42,676 nucleotides of DNA. It comes from CAYWMP01 sp964459445 (GTDB lineage: Bacteria > Desulfobacterota > DSM-4660 > Desulfatiglandales > HGW-15). Every line of letters starts with the position of its first letter. The stretch's first letter is position 1. The stretch covers positions 1 to 42,676 of the forward strand of contig CAYWMP010000028.1 of assembly GCA_964459445.1 (NCBI GenBank), written 5' to 3'. The notes under the pieces are model-generated. The model ran no database searches, was not told the DNA's origin, and worked only from the letters and a program-made list of their open reading frames with translations. A program made the translations under genes and the position numbers. This document shows positions 23,981 through 31,218 of the stretch, piece after piece.

Positions 23981-24418
23981 TTACCACTCATTACTGATTA
24001 TTAGCCATCTCCCGTCTACACGTACAAGATTGAACGTATTAGGATAGTCCCTAGTTTTTTTTCTCACGATTACCTTCGCTTTTGCCCTATCACCTTCCAG
24101 CTTTAGGACTTTTGGCTTAACCATTTTATAGGGGCCGAAATCGGCCATTCTTTTCGGTAAGGTCTTTTCGTATTCGCTTTTTGAGTAATATTTTGGGCTT
24201 TGTGGTTTGCCAAGTTTCAATTTCAAATCATCGTGCCAAAACGTAATGTACGTGGCGGCATCTTGCTTGTTCCAGGCAGTTTCCATGTCAGTAAAAAGTT
24301 GAAAAATTGCTTGTGCTTCTGGTGAGTTCTGGTTGACTTGCTTTGCTACCGCCATGCCACCGCTGATGAAAAATACTATCGCTCCAATAAAAAATAAAAC
24401 CCTAATTCCCATTTTCAT
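23981..24418 (-). CDS. Secreted NTF2/SnoaL-like protein
   Basis: 145 residues. The signal peptide (MKMGIRVLFFIGAIVFFISG, cleavage near AVAKQ, about residue 25) is followed by one cone-shaped NTF2-like domain: an opening helix EAQAIFQLFTDMETAWNKQD, DAATYITFWHDDL, and final strands FNLVRVDGRWLIISNEW. Such domains bind small hydrophobic ligands or act as hydrolase/isomerase scaffolds. No catalytic set is evident. AAGGAGATG lies upstream of the ATG. The gene stands alone. Confidence 0.78.
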   Translation of the reverse strand: MKMGIRVLFFIGAIVFFISGGMAVAKQVNQNSPEAQAIFQLFTDMETAWNKQDAATYITFWHDDLKLKLGKPQSPKYYSKSEYEKTLPKRMADFGPYKMVKPKVLKLEGDRAKAKVIVRKKTRDYPNTFNLVRVDGRWLIISNEW

Positions 24419-25166
24419 AACATCTCCTTTTTATTATAAAAATCCTATCACAATACCCACCGTTGCTATCTAAAAAAGATGGCCTTACCGCCGATCGCCC
24501 AGTGGGCCAAAATTTCGCCTAATCCCAGCCATTCGGCGGATTCTCGCCGATTTGACCCGTCCTTTTGATAGACCGTCGAAAATCGCTCTGAGGCCGGCCA
24601 TGGCAAAAAAATAAAGATCTGCTTTTAGTAAAAATCATGGCATTTCTCAAGCCTTTTTTGTAATTGCACGGAACGGTTATCAACGAAAATGGGTGCCCTT
24701 TCTTTTTTTCACAATCCAACAGATTCTTGACATTCAAAAAGCGTTTGACCATCAATAATTTGGCATCTTTCTGAGAATTCCCCATTTTTTCAAGAGATGA
24801 TGCTTTCATGCATACTTAGAAAACCATCAGAGCAGCCAATGTGCCCCAAAAGCGCTCATTACGAACGCCTAACCGCAATTCATCATGAGATAACCTAATA
24901 TTTTCAAATACATACATCAAAAACTCTCGAAACGATCCACCCCCAATAATGATTGAAAATTAGACGCCCCTTTAATCCCCTCACTCTTGCAGTCCAAATT
25001 CTCTTTTGGAGCCAGTGAGTCTCATATTCCCCAAAAAACTCAAGTTTGAACGCAAGATGTCGATATTATATAATAAATGCTTTGTTCCGGCCAAAAAGAC
25101 AGCAACCATTTGGCTTGACGTGTTCCTATTGGACTCGTGTGGATTGGCCATTTTGAGTGCTAGAAA
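24419..25166. other. Long non-coding region, nothing recognised
   Basis: About 750 bases with only short low-quality frames: no ribosome sites, no family resemblance and both strands similar. It is AT-rich with scattered T-runs. The first 200 bases contain GC-rich patches (GCCGATCGCCC, GGCGGATTCTCGCC) that may be degraded repeat. I see no riboswitch, tRNA or other RNA gene. It could hide an untranslated RNA or a decayed gene. Confidence 0.4.
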
Positions 25167-25183
25167 TTGGCCCACTTCTTGCT
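25167..25183 (+). promoter_or_regulatory. Sigma-54 (-24/-12) promoter
   Basis: TTGGCCCACTTCTTGCT: the invariant GG (25169-25170) and GC (25181-25182) are separated by exactly 10 bases, and 12 or more positions agree with the consensus TTGGCACG-N4-TTGCT. It lies 52 bases upstream of the cyclic-nucleotide-binding protein gene on the same strand. rpoN is encoded at 12069-13499. No activator-binding site is identified. Confidence 0.65.
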
Positions 25184-25234
25184 TTTTAAAAGCGAAACAC
25201 AAAATCCTGTCCAACCCTCAAGAGAGGGAACAAC

Positions 25235-25765
25235 ATGCGTGAATCGGATTATTTAGGAGACAACAGCCGGTTTCTTCAGAGGCTCAGAAAACTGCCGACG
25301 CTGGAACCCTTTGATCAAAAAGAGCTTCAAGGGGCCCTTAACCTCAGCAAGATTCGAAAATACGATTCTGGCGAGCAGATAATAGAGGAAGGAAGCTATG
25401 ATCAATGGATTTACTTTCTGGTTTCAGGCAAGGTAAAAATCGTCAAAAACGATGAGGAAGTGTCAATCCTCGAACATCAGGGTGACGTTTTTGGCGAGAT
25501 GGGAATCATTGAGGCCTCGACCCGATCGGCTTCCGTATACGCCCTTGATGAAACCGTATGTTTGGCCCTTGATGCATCCTATGTTGATCGGCTTGCGGGC
25601 GATAACAAATTTGCATTTTGTTACATCCTTTATCGTCTTTTTGCTGAATGCCTGGCCCAACGATTGAGGATGAGGACTGAGGAACTGCTAAGCGCTAGAG
25701 AAACGATTTCACAATTCAAGGGCATGCTCGAAGATGATCTTAATGCCGGCATTAATGAAAGCTAG
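25235..25765 (+). CDS. Cyclic-nucleotide-binding (Crp/Fnr-type sensor) domain protein without HTH
   Basis: 176 residues. One cNMP-binding beta-roll (about 22-135) has IRKYDSGEQIIEEG, FLVSGKVKIVKN, GDVFGEMGIIEASTRSASVY and a following helix. The phosphate-binding cassette GEMGIIEASTRSA is well formed. The C-terminal part (about 135-176) is a coiled-coil-like helix; the DNA-binding domain of Crp is absent, so it is a signalling adaptor rather than a transcription factor. It is expressed from a predicted sigma-54 promoter and followed 134 bases later by a receiver-TPR protein, suggesting a joint signalling unit. Confidence 0.85.
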   Translation: MRESDYLGDNSRFLQRLRKLPTLEPFDQKELQGALNLSKIRKYDSGEQIIEEGSYDQWIYFLVSGKVKIVKNDEEVSILEHQGDVFGEMGIIEASTRSASVYALDETVCLALDASYVDRLAGDNKFAFCYILYRLFAECLAQRLRMRTEELLSARETISQFKGMLEDDLNAGINES

Positions 25766-25899
25766 AATTCGAACGAGCTTCCGTCTTCAGAGGCTGGAGT
25801 TTGAAAATATTTAAAAAGGAATTTAACTGAAATGGAGGCAATTCGGCCGACAAGTCACTGATCCAAAAATCCCCAAGTGTCTGTCGCGAAAAGTGACCC

Positions 25900-27051
25900 A
25901 TGATCAATTTGAAGGAAATGACCGTATTGGTAGCCGACGACTCAATGCCCATGTGCAATTCTATTCATGCCATGATGAAGGTCATTCAGTTCGGCGGCCG
26001 GTTCCTATTTGCCAACGATGGAAAAGAAGCCATCGATTTGTTGATGAATGAACCGATTGATTTGGTTTTGCTCGACTATAATATGCCTACGGTAACCGGG
26101 TCCGAGGTATTGAGGGCGATTCGTGATGGGAGAAAGCTTAGAGACCTCCCGGTGATCATGATTACCGCCCAGGCCTATAAAGATTATGTGGCGGAAACCG
26201 GAGAATCCGAAATTGATGCCTACCTCCTCAAACCTTTCACCACTAAGCTGCTGGAAGATAAGGTAAAGTACGTCGTTCAAAGGTCTAACAATCCCCCACC
26301 AATGCTGGCCCATTTGAGAAGGGCCAGGGACTATGAAGACGAAGGGGACCTTGATGCCGCCATCGAGGAAGTTATACGCGCGAGGGAGGCGAACCCGGAT
26401 TCAACCAAACCCATACATGAATTGGGATACTACTATTACAAGAAGGGCGATTTGACCAACGCCGAAGTATGGTTGTTGCAGGCTGCAAAACTGAATCCCT
26501 TGGACGTGTTTGCGTTCCATTATCTGGGTGAGCTTTACCTCAAACTCGACAATATTGACAAAGCGGCCTCTTATTTCGACAAAGCCATGAAGGTGAGCCC
26601 CCGTCAACTCAAGCGAGGCATAGATTTTGGGAAGATCTTGATTAAAAAAGATCAAATCAAAAAGGGCACTCAGGTATTTAACAAGGTCATTGATTTGCCG
26701 GGAATTACAATCAAAGAAAGAGAAGACATCATTGATTTCTGTATTGAACAAAAGGTGGACACTTACGCCGCGAAACTCCTTGAGAATCTCTTGGATGAAA
26801 ACCACAGGCGAGCGGATCTAGCCTTCAAATTGGGCAGAGTCTGGGAGAGGCTGGGCAAGGTCCAGAGGGCAGTGCCTTTCTATACCCAGGCCGCTGAAGT
26901 GGACAGGAATAATGTAGAGGTCAGGATCAAACTTGGTGAAGCCTATCTTTCCCTTAAAAAACCCATATTGGCTGAAAGACCCTTGGTGGAAGCCCTTGAA
27001 ATAGACCGGGGCAATGAAACGGTTAAGGAGCTGCTTAAGCAGTGCTACTAG
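25900..27051 (+). CDS. Response regulator receiver fused to TPR repeats
   Basis: 383 residues. The receiver domain (1 to about 125) has Asp13/Asp14, phospho-acceptor Asp59 in LVLLDYNMP, Thr89 and Lys111 in LLKPF. From about 136 to the end there are TPR helices: a clear set around 155-245 (ELGYYYYKKGDLTNAEVWLL, HYLGELYLKLDNIDKAASYF) and another around 315-380. The TPR array gives protein-protein output instead of DNA binding. Such fusions occur in Desulfobacterota chemosensory and gliding-like systems. The partner kinase is unknown; the cNMP-binding protein lies directly upstream. A weak GAAGGA-like sequence overlaps the early codons; the GTG/ATG choice is not in doubt. Confidence 0.88.
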   Translation: MINLKEMTVLVADDSMPMCNSIHAMMKVIQFGGRFLFANDGKEAIDLLMNEPIDLVLLDYNMPTVTGSEVLRAIRDGRKLRDLPVIMITAQAYKDYVAETGESEIDAYLLKPFTTKLLEDKVKYVVQRSNNPPPMLAHLRRARDYEDEGDLDAAIEEVIRAREANPDSTKPIHELGYYYYKKGDLTNAEVWLLQAAKLNPLDVFAFHYLGELYLKLDNIDKAASYFDKAMKVSPRQLKRGIDFGKILIKKDQIKKGTQVFNKVIDLPGITIKEREDIIDFCIEQKVDTYAAKLLENLLDENHRRADLAFKLGRVWERLGKVQRAVPFYTQAAEVDRNNVEVRIKLGEAYLSLKKPILAERPLVEALEIDRGNETVKELLKQCY

Positions 27052-27065
27052 CCAATGAGGCAATT

Positions 27066-27100
27066 TCAATCTTCAATCTTCAATCTTCAATCTTCAATCT
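27066..27100. repeat. Heptanucleotide tandem repeat TCAATCT x5
   Basis: Five exact consecutive copies of TCAATCT start 15 bases after the receiver-TPR stop codon and lie between convergent genes. The surrounding sequence (to about 27175) is degenerate T/C-rich and contains further partial units. Typical slippage-type short tandem repeat. Confidence 0.9.
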
Positions 27101-27171
27101 TAAATTCCCCAATTCCTCAATTTTATAACATTCTTTATAATCTTCACTATTCAGTTTTCATTTTTCAATCT

Positions 27172-28566
27172 TTAATGCCCCACGGGTATCCGCATTCTGA
27201 TTCTCAAACCCTCTTCCACATTGGCCGCCTCAATGCCACCGCCGTGCTTCTCGATGATTTTCTTTGCGATGGCCAACCCCAAACCCGTTCCGATGGCATT
27301 CCCCATCTTCGCTCGATAAAAGGGTTCGAGTATTTTTAATAACTCCTGGGTTGACAAATTTTCACAGGTATTTGTCACATCGATTACCAAAAATCCATCC
27401 TCTGAATGGGTCATCACGGTGACACTGCCCTTCTCAGGCGTGAATTTCACGGCATTTTCAAGCACATTTGAAAGCGCGGTGCCCAAGACCTCCCTATCCG
27501 CGAAAATCAGGCGGTCAAATGCAAGGCTCTTTAGAACGCTTAAACCCTTTTGACCAATGGCCTGCTCCAGTTTCTTCATGAGGGTTTCGATGAGTTCATT
27601 GGGATTAAGAGATTCCTTTTTCAAAGGAGTTTCCTGAATGTCCATTTTTGAAAGCAAGAGTATCCGACCGATGAGATCATCCAGTTCCCCGATATCCTCT
27701 CGTATTTCATCCAAATGCCTGATAAGGTCTCCGTCATCTCCCTTTTCGATCTTCTGCCTCAACAATTCCTCTGCCACGCGGATTCTGGCCAGAGGGCTCC
27801 TCAATTCGTGGGATACATGGGCCGTCAGTTCCCGACCTCCGAGAATCATCCTCTCCAGCCGTTCCGCCATGGTATTAAATGTCCGTCCCAAATCACCGAT
27901 TTCATCTTTTCTCTGGATACCGGCGCGATGGGACAAATCACCCTCACCGATCTTATGAGCCGATTCTGTGAGCTCTTTGATGGGTTTTGTGATAAGTCTT
28001 GAAATGGGAATAATCAGAACCGCGATAACCACCCCCACAATCAGGAGTCCTACTGCAAACTTCCCTTCATGGTGATTCTTTTTTAAACCCTCAAAATATA
28101 TGTGCAACTCGCCGGTACCGAACTTTCCCAATGCCACAGGGGTCACGGTATAGTACACGCCCCCGCGCTTTCTGAAATCATGGTAGAATCGAAAATCTCC
28201 GTAATCCCTCCCATGTTTCTTTGTAAGCCGTTCCACCTCCTCTTGCATATCTCCTTCAAAAGACTTGATGATGATGGATTTATCGGACCCGGATACCCAT
28301 AACTTCGCTCCATAGGCAACGCTGATGAATCGGATCAGATCCTTGAGAGCGGCGTTCTCGGCCGGGGATGTGTGCGGGGCTGTGTTAATCTTGTCTTCGA
28401 TATACCGTTTTGCGATAAGCACTTTAGCGCTGGTATATTGCTCCAAACGGGTGCGAAAATAGCGTCCGGCTGAAAATACAAAGAGACCAAAGATAAGGAT
28501 TTCCGTGATGAAAAGCACCAAACAGAAGTATAAAAATATTTTAATGTAGAGTCTTCCCGGTCTCAT
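27172..28566 (-). CDS. Sensor histidine kinase, CpxA/BaeS-like
   Basis: 464 residues. Membrane helix 1 (about 9-31), a periplasmic sensor region (about 35-165), helix 2 (about 170-188), a HAMP domain (about 188-240), a HisKA dimerisation domain with His253 in TAHVSHELRSPLARIR, and HATPase_c (about 350-464). The N-box is NVLENAVKFTP (Asn371) and the G2 box is GTGLGLAIAK. The G1 box is unusual: the expected D-x-G-x-G is VTNTCENL, a variant seen in some kinase subfamilies. It overlaps the response regulator gene by ATGA. It probably senses envelope stress or metals given the Spy-like neighbour. Confidence 0.93.
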   Translation of the reverse strand: MRPGRLYIKIFLYFCLVLFITEILIFGLFVFSAGRYFRTRLEQYTSAKVLIAKRYIEDKINTAPHTSPAENAALKDLIRFISVAYGAKLWVSGSDKSIIIKSFEGDMQEEVERLTKKHGRDYGDFRFYHDFRKRGGVYYTVTPVALGKFGTGELHIYFEGLKKNHHEGKFAVGLLIVGVVIAVLIIPISRLITKPIKELTESAHKIGEGDLSHRAGIQRKDEIGDLGRTFNTMAERLERMILGGRELTAHVSHELRSPLARIRVAEELLRQKIEKGDDGDLIRHLDEIREDIGELDDLIGRILLLSKMDIQETPLKKESLNPNELIETLMKKLEQAIGQKGLSVLKSLAFDRLIFADREVLGTALSNVLENAVKFTPEKGSVTVMTHSEDGFLVIDVTNTCENLSTQELLKILEPFYRAKMGNAIGTGLGLAIAKKIIEKHGGGIEAANVEEGLRIRMRIPVGH

Positions 28567-29267
28567 GGTTCATCCACAAACATATAGCCCGATCCCCAAA
28601 CCGTCTTGATTCGCTTTGGAGAACGGGGATTGATTTCCACTTTTGCCCGCAACTTGCTTATGTGCACATCGATGCTTCTATCAAAGGCCTCAAAATCCCT
28701 GCCCCTGGCTATATTCATGAGTTGATCGCGATTCAGTACCGTATTGGGGTGCTCCATAAGGGCCTTGAGGATCTTGAATTCCGTTGATGACAATTCGATT
28801 TCTTTTCCCCTTACGAGTATCGTATGTTTCAATCTGTTCAGCGTTAGATCTCCGACAGAAATAGTACCGTCGCTTTCCTTTGGCCTCACAGGCTCATCAC
28901 CATGAGTTGCCCTTCTGAGCACGGCCTTGACCCGTGCTAGGAGCTCCCGCGGGTTAAAGGGTTTTGGGAGATAATCATCGGCACCCAATTCCAAACCCAC
29001 AATACGATCCGTCTCCTCTCCCTTTGCCGTAAGCATGATCACCGGGATTTGGTATTCCATACGAATGTCCCTGAGTACCTCGAGCCCGTCGCTATCAGGC
29101 AACATGATGTCTAATATGACGATGTCCGGCTGATTTGCTCTAATCTCCTCCAGGACCCCGGTTCCAACTTCTAAGGACATCACATCAAATCCATACCCCT
29201 CCAAATATTCCCCGAGGAGTTTCTGAAGTTTTATGTCATCGTCGACCAGGAGGATCCTTTTGTCCAT
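28563..29267 (-). CDS. OmpR/CpxR-family response regulator
   Basis: 234 residues. The receiver has Asp10/Asp11, phospho-acceptor Asp53 in VILDIMLPDSDG, Thr80 and Lys102 in YLPKPF. The winged-helix DNA-binding domain (about 130-232) includes ELSSTEFKILKALMEHPNTV, LNRDQLMNIARGRDFEAFDR, SIDVHISKLRAKVEINPRSP and VWGSGYMF. It is first gene of the two-component operon, coupled to the kinase by a 4-base overlap. It is divergent from a Spy/CpxP-like gene, the classic arrangement of CpxRA with its periplasmic inhibitor. Confidence 0.95.
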   Translation of the reverse strand: MDKRILLVDDDIKLQKLLGEYLEGYGFDVMSLEVGTGVLEEIRANQPDIVILDIMLPDSDGLEVLRDIRMEYQIPVIMLTAKGEETDRIVGLELGADDYLPKPFNPRELLARVKAVLRRATHGDEPVRPKESDGTISVGDLTLNRLKHTILVRGKEIELSSTEFKILKALMEHPNTVLNRDQLMNIARGRDFEAFDRSIDVHISKLRAKVEINPRSPKRIKTVWGSGYMFVDEP

Positions 29268-29324
29268 GAAGAGAACCTTCCGCTACTGGTTAGTTTAAGT
29301 CATCAAAAAGTCGATGTGAGAACT

Positions 29325-29339
29325 TTTACATTTTTTTAA
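29325..29339. promoter_or_regulatory. Candidate CpxR-type binding site
   Basis: TTTAC-N5-TTTAA, which agrees at nine of ten fixed positions with the reverse complement of the enterobacterial CpxR box (GTAAA-N5-GTAAA). It lies in the 183-base divergent region between the regulator and the Spy-like gene, as expected for autoregulation plus control of the Spy-like gene. T-rich context makes a chance match possible. Confidence 0.4.
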
Positions 29340-29450
29340 CAATTTTTCGCAATAGGAAAAAACTTTCTTTACGTTTGCGGTTTATCTTTTGAGACAAGTA
29401 CGAGGGATCAGATCTCGGCTTGAACTCAAAAGAAACAGGAGGGAAAAAAG

Positions 29451-30005
29451 ATGAATGACAGAAAAAAAACTTTGGTTATCGGAGGTGTTGTGCTGAGCAT
29501 CCTGGGGCTTGTTTTGTTTGTCGGGAACATTGCAGGTTGTGGACCTCACCGGTTCTCTGACAGGGACGATTATTCCTGGTCGGATCATAAGCGCCGGCAT
29601 TCCAAATTCTGGGCTGGGCGGTTTCAGGAACACGTCGAAAATCATCTGAATGAAAAAGTGGAGGAACTGGATCTTTCCGATTCACAGCAAGAGCAATACG
29701 AGGAGATCAAGCAGGAATTAGTGGCGAAGCTCAAAGAGGGATTTAAAAAGCGGAGAGACTTCATGAAGGAAATTGAGAGCCAAATCAATAACGAAAATCC
29801 TGATTTGAATGCCGTGGCCGCATTGGTGAAACAAAAGCTGAATGAGGTCCCTGCCATCATGGAGGGACATGTGGATCTTATCATGTCTTTTTACAACATG
29901 CTCGACGAGGAACAGCAGGAAATGGTGATCGAGAAGATCCGGGAAAAAATGGAAAGGCATCATAGGCGTTTCAGCGCCCTCGCCCCAACCTTTAAAATCG
30001 GTTAG
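29451..30005 (+). CDS. Spy/CpxP-family periplasmic protein, lipoprotein form
   Basis: 184 residues. The signal peptide ends in a lipobox-like IAGC with Cys30. The mature part is nearly all helical and charged: an LTxxQ-like LDLSDSQQEQYEEI (about 75-88), then helices similar to CpxP/Spy/ZraP, ending MERHHRRF, a possible metal-binding His pair. Spy-type proteins act as ATP-independent chaperones and CpxP represses its kinase. AGGAGG lies before the ATG. Divergent from the two-component operon and 15 bases upstream of the Tat-flavodoxin gene start, so likely cotranscribed with it. Confidence 0.85.
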   Translation: MNDRKKTLVIGGVVLSILGLVLFVGNIAGCGPHRFSDRDDYSWSDHKRRHSKFWAGRFQEHVENHLNEKVEELDLSDSQQEQYEEIKQELVAKLKEGFKKRRDFMKEIESQINNENPDLNAVAALVKQKLNEVPAIMEGHVDLIMSFYNMLDEEQQEMVIEKIREKMERHHRRFSALAPTFKIG

Positions 30006-30020
30006 ATCATGGAGGACAGC

Positions 30021-30707
30021 ATGAGAAGTGTAACGAGGAGAGATTTCATGGTTCAGGGGGCCAAGATCGCAGGGATCGGACTCGGCGCCATGGCGGTCGG
30101 CGCCGAGTTATTCACTCCCCAATTGGCCGGGGCTGCGGAATTCCGGTTTCCTGAATCGAGTTGCGGCGTGGGGACTACGAACGCTCCAAAAATCCTGGTA
30201 ACCTATGCAAGCATGTATGGTTCCACCGGCGACGTTGCAAATGCAATCGGTAAAGCGCTGTGTCGGAATGGCGCGCATGTTGATGTGCAGCACCTAAAGA
30301 ATATTTCCGAAGTCAAAGGATATCATGCCGTTGTTGTGGGAAGTGCCATCCGAAGCAGCAGATGGCTTCCAGAGGCCATTGAATTTGTAGAAGGCCATCG
30401 AAAAACCTTGGGTGATATGCCTGTTGCCTATTTCTTGAGTTGCCTGACCCTTTCTCAGTCCAGTGAAGAAACACACAAAAAAGCAATGGCATTCCTTGAT
30501 CCCCTAAGAAACACGGTCCCTGAAGTGAAACCCGTTGGTATCGGGCTATTTGCTGGCGTTCTGGACTACAGCAAAATGTCCTTTCCCATGCGGTTGATCA
30601 TGAAGAGAAAGATGAAACAAAGGAGCGTGGAAGAAGGGGATTACAGGAACTGGGATAGCATCCGAACCTGGGCTTCCGGTTTACATCCAAAGCTCATCGC
30701 AGTCTGA
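30021..30707 (+). CDS. Tat-exported HemG-like flavodoxin domain protein
   Basis: 228 residues. A twin-arginine signal, VTRRDFMVQG (Arg6-Arg7), leads to a hydrophobic stretch and an AGA cleavage region near residue 38. The mature flavodoxin fold has the FMN-phosphate loop TYASMYGSTGDVA (61-73), AVVVGSAIRSSRW and FFLSCLTLS-like strands similar to menaquinone-dependent protoporphyrinogen oxidase HemG (Flavodoxin_5). Export of a flavodoxin is uncommon. The start at 30021 is fixed by GGAGG 5 bases upstream, not the ATG at 30009. It follows the Spy-like gene and precedes the molybdenum hydroxylase genes after 56 bases. Confidence 0.85.
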   Translation: MRSVTRRDFMVQGAKIAGIGLGAMAVGAELFTPQLAGAAEFRFPESSCGVGTTNAPKILVTYASMYGSTGDVANAIGKALCRNGAHVDVQHLKNISEVKGYHAVVVGSAIRSSRWLPEAIEFVEGHRKTLGDMPVAYFLSCLTLSQSSEETHKKAMAFLDPLRNTVPEVKPVGIGLFAGVLDYSKMSFPMRLIMKRKMKQRSVEEGDYRNWDSIRTWASGLHPKLIAV

Positions 30708-30763
30708 GAATGCATCTGCTTTAAGACAAATAATCCGAGTTGAGAACGTGAGGAGGTGGATTT

Positions 30764-31216
30764 GTGTTGATCCTAAAGGTAAACCGCACCATTCATAAAC
30801 TGAAGATCGATCCTGAAACACCTTTGCTCTGGGTTCTTCGGGAGCAGTTGGGATTAACGGGGACAAAGTACTGTTGCGGTATCGGAGAATGCGGAGCCTG
30901 TACTGTTCATGTGGATGGTCAGGCTACCCTCTCTTGCACCTTGCCGGCCGGTGAAGTGGCTGGGAAAGAGGTGATCACGATAGAGGGCCTCACGGGGACA
31001 CTGGCGGGTGCCTTGCGCAGGGCCTGGATCGATGAAGATGTGCCCCAGTGCGGGTATTGCCAGCCCGGACAGATTATGGCCGCGGCAGCACTTTTGTCCG
31101 CCTATCCTCGCCCTACCGAAGAAAACATGAATGCTTACATGTCTGGGGTCCTGTGCCGTTGCGGTACCTACCAGGACATCCGTAAGGCCCTTTTGCGCGC
31201 TTCTCAGGAGGTATAG
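30764..31216 (+). CDS. (2Fe-2S) subunit of molybdenum hydroxylase (IorA/CoxS type)
   Basis: 150 residues with two [2Fe-2S] clusters. The plant-type ferredoxin motif uses Cys38, Cys43, Cys46 and Cys58 (CGIGECGACTVHVDG...C). The C-terminal four-helix cluster uses Cys96, Cys99, Cys131 and Cys133 (QCGYCQPGQIM, LCRCGTYQDI). It transfers electrons from the molybdopterin subunit to an external acceptor. The start is GTG 30764 after AGGAGGTG. It has no Tat signal itself and probably travels with the Tat-tagged large subunit encoded 2 bases downstream. No FAD subunit gene follows, as in IorAB-type two-subunit enzymes. Confidence 0.94.
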   Translation: MLILKVNRTIHKLKIDPETPLLWVLREQLGLTGTKYCCGIGECGACTVHVDGQATLSCTLPAGEVAGKEVITIEGLTGTLAGALRRAWIDEDVPQCGYCQPGQIMAAAALLSAYPRPTEENMNAYMSGVLCRCGTYQDIRKALLRASQEV

Positions 31217-31218
31217 TC

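Noticed and set aside
24519..24809. A 96-codon minus-strand frame in the long non-coding region
   Set aside because: Basic, low-complexity composition, no ribosome site and no recognisable domain.
25006..25242. A 78-codon plus-strand frame upstream of the cNMP protein
   Set aside because: It covers the sigma-54 promoter and overlaps the start of the real gene; composition is not protein-like.
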